This document shows positions 58,838-64,000 of a DNA stretch of 64,000 bases, one piece after another. Numbering within the stretch: the stretch's first letter is position 1; each line of letters opens with the position of its first letter. Made by a program: the position numbers and the translations under genes. The notes below the pieces were generated by a model. It worked only from the letters and a program-made list of their open reading frames with translations, was not told the DNA's origin and did not search any database. Source of the DNA: Tetranychus cinnabarinus (lineage: Eukaryota > Arthropoda > Arachnida > Trombidiformes > Tetranychidae); NCBI GenBank assembly GCA_022266195.1, contig WHVY01000009.1:1922001-1986000 (forward strand), in the 5' to 3' direction.

Positions 58838-60550
58838 ATGTCTTTTGATCACCATAACAGTACAACCGACAAAATGACCAAATTATCATCAAATAAACTT
58901 GCTTGGTGTGTCAATGGGACTTATTTAACTATTCATAACCACAATCGTAAGCCATTAAGAATCCTCATGTCTTCTTTGGATGCGTAAGTGAATGTTTCAA
59001 AAATTTTTCATTTGTTTCCTAGGAAATGATTAATAAAATTGGTTATCTAAGCTGTAAAGTTAACAACCTTTTCCCTCGAATGGTTGTTAATTCCTGGATA
59101 ATTATGCACATGATACAAGTAAACATGTTGTTTGTTAAAGTTACTTTATCAATTGCTGATTCTCATAACAAATCTTGTATTTATTCTGGATCCTTTTAGC
59201 TATGGCCATTTCAATGCGATCCTTGGTCTTGGAGAGAAACTGGTGAGTCGTGGTCATCATGTCTATTATGCTAATCGATCCGGATATCGTTCGATGGTGG
59301 AAGCTTCTGGATTAAAGTTTATCCCCATTGAAAATTATGATCCAACTATGGGTAATTTCCAAGCGAACCAGGTTATTCTCAAGTATATCGACAATTACGC
59401 CAAGCAGATGGAAAAGAGTTCGCTCAACAGATTAACTGACTGGTCTCTGAATGATCTCGTTAACAATCTAGAATATTTTAGTGAAATGAAAAGAATGGAA
59501 AAAGTGTTGGAGATTATAATTGACAAAATGAAACCAGATTTAGTAATAGGTGATTTTACCTTTGCACTGCCATTATTTATTAAAAGCACAATTCCATGTA
59601 TACCATTGCTTTCCACAAATCCATTACCTTTGTATGGTGAAAGAGGACCTCCAATTGCATCGGGTTACTCAGTGAAAGGGCCTAAAGATGTATGGTCAAA
59701 GTATCGTAAAGCTGAAAAGCTATCCATGATTGGTCTGCAACTCTACTTGCGACCATGGTGGTGGAGCAAATGTCTATCTCCTCCTGAATCAAGTAAACTT
59801 CGATCTTTTGCCAAATATTTTGGCATCTATGTTTATCCATCTTGTCTTGATTATGACTCTGATCTGGGCCATCCGCCATCAAATTGGGTTAGAATGGACA
59901 TGTGTATAAGACAGAGTCAGAGCGAGTTTCAGTTACCAGATTGTTTAAACCAAATGCCTGGTAAATTGATATATCTTTCAATGGGATCTTTAGGATCGGT
60001 TAACTTAAAGTTGATGAGACGCTTGGTTACCACTTTATCATCTTGTCCTCATCGGTTTATTGTATCCAAAGGAGCACGAGGAGATCAGTTAGAGTTAACT
60101 GATAATATGTGGGGAGATAATTTTGTTAATCAACTTGCTATTTTACCTAAAGTTGATCTTGTAATAACAAATGGTGGGAGTAATACAATTATAGAAAGTC
60201 TCTCAGCTGGTAAACCGATGATTGTTTTACCTCTTTTTTATGATCAGCTTGATAATGCTCAACGAATCGATGAGAAAGGTTTAGGTCGTCGTTTGGATCC
60301 ATTCAATTACAAGGAAGGTGAACTTTTGGAAACCATCGAAGACTTATTGGAAAATAGGTCGATCCGAGACAAAGTTGACCAAGTTGCTCGTGAAATGAGA
60401 AAATCTGTTGAACAAAATAAAGTTTGCGAATTAATTGAATCTTTGGCGTTCCATGTGAAATTTGGTGGCCCTGTTGATGCTGAATTGAAACAAATACTTC
60501 CACACTTCAATAAAGTTTGTAATAAAAGTAACTACAAACTTGATCAGTAA
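58838..60550 (+). CDS. Bacterial-type UDP-glycosyltransferase, copy 2, about 498 aa
   Basis: Exons 58838-58983 and 59200-60550, identical in sequence to the copy at 53395. All features stand: the catalytic-His motif YGHFN, the donor motif TNGGSNTIIESL, no signal peptide and no anchor. Promoter-side sequence back to the lipase fragment is also duplicated. If the duplication is real, gene dose is doubled with no change of enzyme. If it is an assembly artefact, this entry is the same locus as copy 1. Confidence 0.85.
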
Positions 60551-61011
60551 ATTACAAAAATCAGTACAAAAGTCATTTGTTTGGTTGCTACTTATTTACT
60601 AGATCTATTTTTTATACTTGTATCAAATACATAATTTGAACTTTTATAAACAATGTCACAATCGAACTGAACAATTTATTCTGGCAAATTTTGTTGAACT
60701 CATCTTTATTACTCTTGATGAAATTGAGTGGTCTTTACAATCCAACGATGTAAAGGCCGAAACTTTGTCTTTCGAGTTCAATTTCACACTTAAGTCCATT
60801 TGAGTCCTTCCCGGTGCTCATCATTCCGACAACTTGGTCGAAAAACACTGAATAAGTAATTGACTCAATATCACGAGTAGATAAATTAATGCGAGTAATT
60901 AAAAACAATGCGCTTGGACTAGATCTGGTGAATCATTAAGATATTTCAGGCAGACTCACTCAAGATTATTGAGTTTTTCATCGTTCTACCTTTGGCAGAC
61001 TTTTTGATCAG

Positions 61012-61424
61012 TCATTTTGAATAAACGCGCATACGAATAAACTGACAACGCCAAACTAACCAGATATTATAATAAGAGAGATGACCAAAGAAAAAAACTA
61101 GCACTATCTTTATCAACCATCCGAACCAGTCGACTTCCGCGAGATCTCCCTTAAATACAGTTATAGACAGAAAAATTTTCATCAAACTAATTTTACCGAT
61201 GATAATTTGAAGACCAGAAGATGTACTTACTCTTGGGCTTGCATTCGCTGTTGCTGTACGGTACATCGCTTTGATTGTTGGATAAAGCTTCCTTTTCAGC
61301 GTTTGTAATAGCTGAAACAGCTTGAACTAATTTTTCATTGACAGAAAGGATAGATGAACATTGACGAAACCATTTTTTAAATTTACCTAATTTATTTATA
61401 CTTCTCTTGATTCCGACGAATGAT
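61012..61424 (-). CDS. Small putative membrane protein, copy 2, partial model
   Basis: Exons 61424-61231 and 61145-61012, identical to those at 55980-55568 and with the same uncertainties: no start exon found, a weak second acceptor and no recognised family. In unit 2 its upstream side abuts the unique right flank of the duplication, whereas in unit 1 it abuts the lipase fragment. Any promoter beyond the breakpoint therefore differs between the two. Confidence 0.4.
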
Positions 61425-61580
61425 CTGAAAAATTTGTAAATAAGAAAAATAATAAAGCTTATTACAAATGGTGACAAAAACGATTCATTTTATTTAAAAT
61501 TAAGCAATTTTACGGGAATTATAACGTTTGCGGTAGGTTGCGCTCAAAATATTTGAAATTTTCAAATTGAAAATATCTGT

Positions 61581-61598
61581 CAGCGCCATCTAGAGGGG
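61581..61598 (+). promoter_or_regulatory. CTCF-like motif, unit 2
   Basis: Identical to the motif at 56137-56154. Here it lies between the small minus-strand gene and the NT5DC-like gene. Confidence 0.4.
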
Positions 61599-61997
61599 TA
61601 AATATTAATGACATTGAAATGGCTACAAATTATTTTCATTTAAATTTCAAAGACGCAATAATTTAACTGAAATTTCATCAAAATCACAATTGTTTTCAAA
61701 ATTGAACTGAAAATTTGTTTAATTTTGACTGGGTGATTATATAGTTCAACGATACATCTGCAAGAAGTGACAAAAGTTAATGGCAAAGAGTGAAAAAGCC
61801 AAGTTTTACGATAATTCAATTAAATTTACTTATGTATTAAGTACCTTTTTGTATTGACCTTGTGACCAGTCAATGAGATTGAATTATCCACTTGAATAAT
61901 TTAATTTAGAAATCACTGTGAAAATCATGGTTATCATGATCTTTTCATCGAGGGTCATTTAGCGGTGGAAAGAGCAGCATAGCAACCCTCATTGTTT

Positions 61998-62443
61998 GTG
62001 CAACTTCCACTCTGTTCTGTTTGTCTATGTATCAGTATCACAGACAAGTCTCTTTATTTTTTTTGTGTTGCTGTGTTTATTTTTAGGATCTTAATTGACC
62101 CTTAATTGGGATAAATAGTGTTTTCTTTTTATTTAAAAGCTAAATTGTTACTCTTTATGCGTACTATTGTTTAACATACTTCACAAAGATTGACAATTAG
62201 ATTTAATTGTATGGAAAGAAATCAAAACAACAAAATATCAACAAAAGGAGGGAGACTTTCTTGTATTCAATTTGAATCATATGCTATGCAGCCTTGAAAG
62301 GTTGGTTTTTCAAAGTTTATTTTGACTGTTTATTTTTATTCAACTTTTAATAACCATCATGCTAATCATATTATGTTTAATTTTTGTTGACGCTTTCAAT
62401 TGACACCAATTATAGCTGATTTGGCTCACCATTGAATACAAAA
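61998..62443. other. Upstream region of the NT5DC-like gene
   Basis: Unique sequence right of the tandem duplication, presumed promoter and 5' UTR of the plus-strand gene. T-rich near 62055-62090. No other feature is recognised. Confidence 0.5.
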
Positions 62444-64000
62444 ATGTCTTCAATTAAATATCTGGGTAAACTTCGGTTTACCATTCATTTGGGAAATCTC
62501 TTGTCTCATCGGAGGATCTCATCATCATCTGCATCTTCATCATCATTGTCTTTTTCTTCGTACTCACAATCTCCATCCATGACATCCTCAACCTCTTCAT
62601 CTTTCTCAACTTCTCCAGCTTACCATAGTCAACGATCAGTCTCGACAATCAATATCCCGATGAATGATTTAAAATTTGATGAGGAAATAACCCAACTATC
62701 CAGTATAGCAGTTTCTCCGGATCTAACAAATAGATACATCAGCTATAAGCACCATTTCAAAAGTAAGTCTCAGCTATTTATCTCAGCTCTTATCATTATC
62801 TAATATTTTTATATTTTGTCAGATAAAATCAGAGAGAGCCATATTGACCCCAATGGTGTTTTCGCAAATAACGAATTGGACCTGTCCGAGATTAAAGTTT
62901 ATGGTTTCGATTATGATTATACTTTAGCTGTTTACAAGGAATCATTACATTATTTGATCTACAATCTTGGCCGTGATGTGCTTATTAACAAGTACAAAGT
63001 GAGTTTCGGGATGTCAAGTCTTGTGATAATTATATTAATCGTCAATATCGGATAAAACTTGGATTAACGCAAATTTTCTTGTTTTTATTACATTATTTTG
63101 CATCATTCAGTACCCAAAAGGAATCAAATCGTTTAATTATATTCCTGATTTTGCTATCAGAGGCCTTCATTATGACATCGAGCATGTAAATAATATTTTC
63201 TTTTATGACTAATATAGTATTGCATATGAGTTCATGTGAATCTGTCTTGTTAATGTGCTTATTTTCATTGTTTCCATTCACAGGGACTTTTGACGAAGAT
63301 CGATTCATTTCACCAGATCCAATTAGGTTGTGTTTATAGAGGTTTCAGTCCTTTGTCAGATGAAGAAGTGACGAAAATTTACGGTGGCTGTTATATATCT
63401 CAATCCTTGATAAAACCTGAAGATGATCATCCAAAAATGAAACAATTAAATGACCTTTTCTCTGTGCCAGAAATATGCTTACTTGCCAATGTTACTGAAT
63501 ACTTTATTCGTAGCAATATTCCTTATTGTCCTGAGATACTTTTTTATGATGTTCAAGTAAGTAATGATTTTCATTTGTCTAGTAAATGAAGATTAAAGCG
63601 CACTTTACTCTTTCGTGCGAAATCGTAACAATTAGTCACTTTAATACTTTTGATGATTCCAATTTTTCAGGCTGCTGTTCAAAGCATTCACCCTGTCATG
63701 CATCAGATGCTTGATCGTGATAGAATTGGTGATTATTTGGAAAAAAGACCAGAGCTTACTGAATTTCTTCATCGTCTTCGAGTTGCCAAAAAGAAAATGT
63801 TTTTAATTACTAATAGTCCTTTTGACTTTGTGTAAGTTGTGATAAAGACATGATTATCTTTGTTTTCGTGCGCTAACAAAACTGATTTATAAAACGACTA
63901 TGGATTTTGAATGATTTTTTACAGAGATTGTGGAATGAGGTATATGATTGGCCATAACTGGGCAGATCTGTTTGATATCATAATCGTGCGAGCTCGAAAA
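62444..64000 (+). CDS. 5'-nucleotidase domain-containing protein (NT5DC2/3-like), N-terminal exons, truncated by window end
   Basis: HAD-superfamily member of the cytosolic purine 5'-nucleotidase (cN-II) family. Exons: 62444-62762, 62823-62998, 63111-63185, 63284-63556, 63671-63831 and 63925 to the edge; phases agree at each join. The start ATG (62444) opens MSSIKYLGKLRFTIHLG, a basic, hydroxylated N-terminus compatible with mitochondrial import, followed by a long Ser-rich stretch. HAD motif I is GFDYDYTLA, with the nucleophile and general acid Asp of DxDxT intact. Family segments follow: NLGRDVLINKYKYPKGI, FAIRGLHYDIEHG, and HAD motif II in FLITNSPFDFV. The last visible residues, HNWADLFDIIIVRARK, match the family core (DWRDLFDVVIVxARKP). 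The C-terminal half lies beyond the right edge. Confidence 0.88.

Larger units (their letters stand above)
56554..61997 (+). repeat. Tandem duplication, unit 2 (5444 bp)
   Basis: Direct repeat of 51111-56553, beginning TAAGAGG directly after the end of unit 1 and ending CATTGTTT, where sequence unique to the right flank (GTGCAAC) resumes. Every frame compared translates identically in both units. The only difference noted is one extra T at about 61002-61006. Confidence 0.95.

Overview
The window is nuclear DNA from an intron-rich, AT-rich arthropod. The gene set points to a chelicerate mite, most likely a spider mite (Tetranychus-like). The clues are a soluble bacterial-type UDP-glycosyltransferase, a gustatory receptor, a DEG/ENaC channel, secreted acid lipases, an HR96-type nuclear receptor, and many introns of 50-100 nt. 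The species call is an inference and no database was searched. Exon models were built by hand from GT/AG signals, reading phase and family resemblance. For complete genes the summed exon lengths are multiples of three.

Layout. 1-1.5 kb: last exon of an RGK-type GTPase (+). 2.4-10.3 kb: a 16-exon Na-K-Cl cotransporter (+) with a 1.36-kb fold-back element in intron 2. 11.2-12.6 kb: single-exon DEG/ENaC channel (-). 12.6-17.9 kb: gene-poor. 17.9-18.7 kb: four-pass tetraspanin-like protein (-). 20.0-21.9 kb: acid lipase (-). 23.3-26.5 kb: a ZMYND8/11-like PHD-PWWP protein (+) with a 12-bp repeat tract. 29.8-36.4 kb: HR96-like nuclear receptor (-) whose last exon lies 4.2 kb beyond the rest. 37.7-40.2 kb: a second, shorter ZMYND8/11-like paralogue (-). 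41.9-44.6 kb: gustatory receptor (+). 46.6-47.9 kb: RYamide neuropeptide precursor (-). 50.4-52.0 kb: acid lipase (+). 51.1-62.0 kb: an almost perfect 5.44-kb tandem duplication carrying the lipase 3' half, a UDP-glycosyltransferase and a small membrane-protein gene. 62.4 kb to the end: 5' part of an NT5DC-type HAD nucleotidase (+).

How the genes relate. There is no operon-like unit. Two functional themes recur. One is digestion and detoxification: two lipases sharing internal exon lengths, the duplicated UGT, and an HR96-type receptor whose family senses xenobiotics and lipids. The other is a pair of ZMYND8/11-like chromatin readers sharing intron phases and an 82-nt exon, lying on either side of the nuclear receptor. 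The most notable structure is the tandem duplication. Its copies differ by a single homopolymer base in everything compared. It is therefore either a very recent copy-number gain of a detoxification gene or an assembly duplicate, and it leaves the second lipase without its first two exons.
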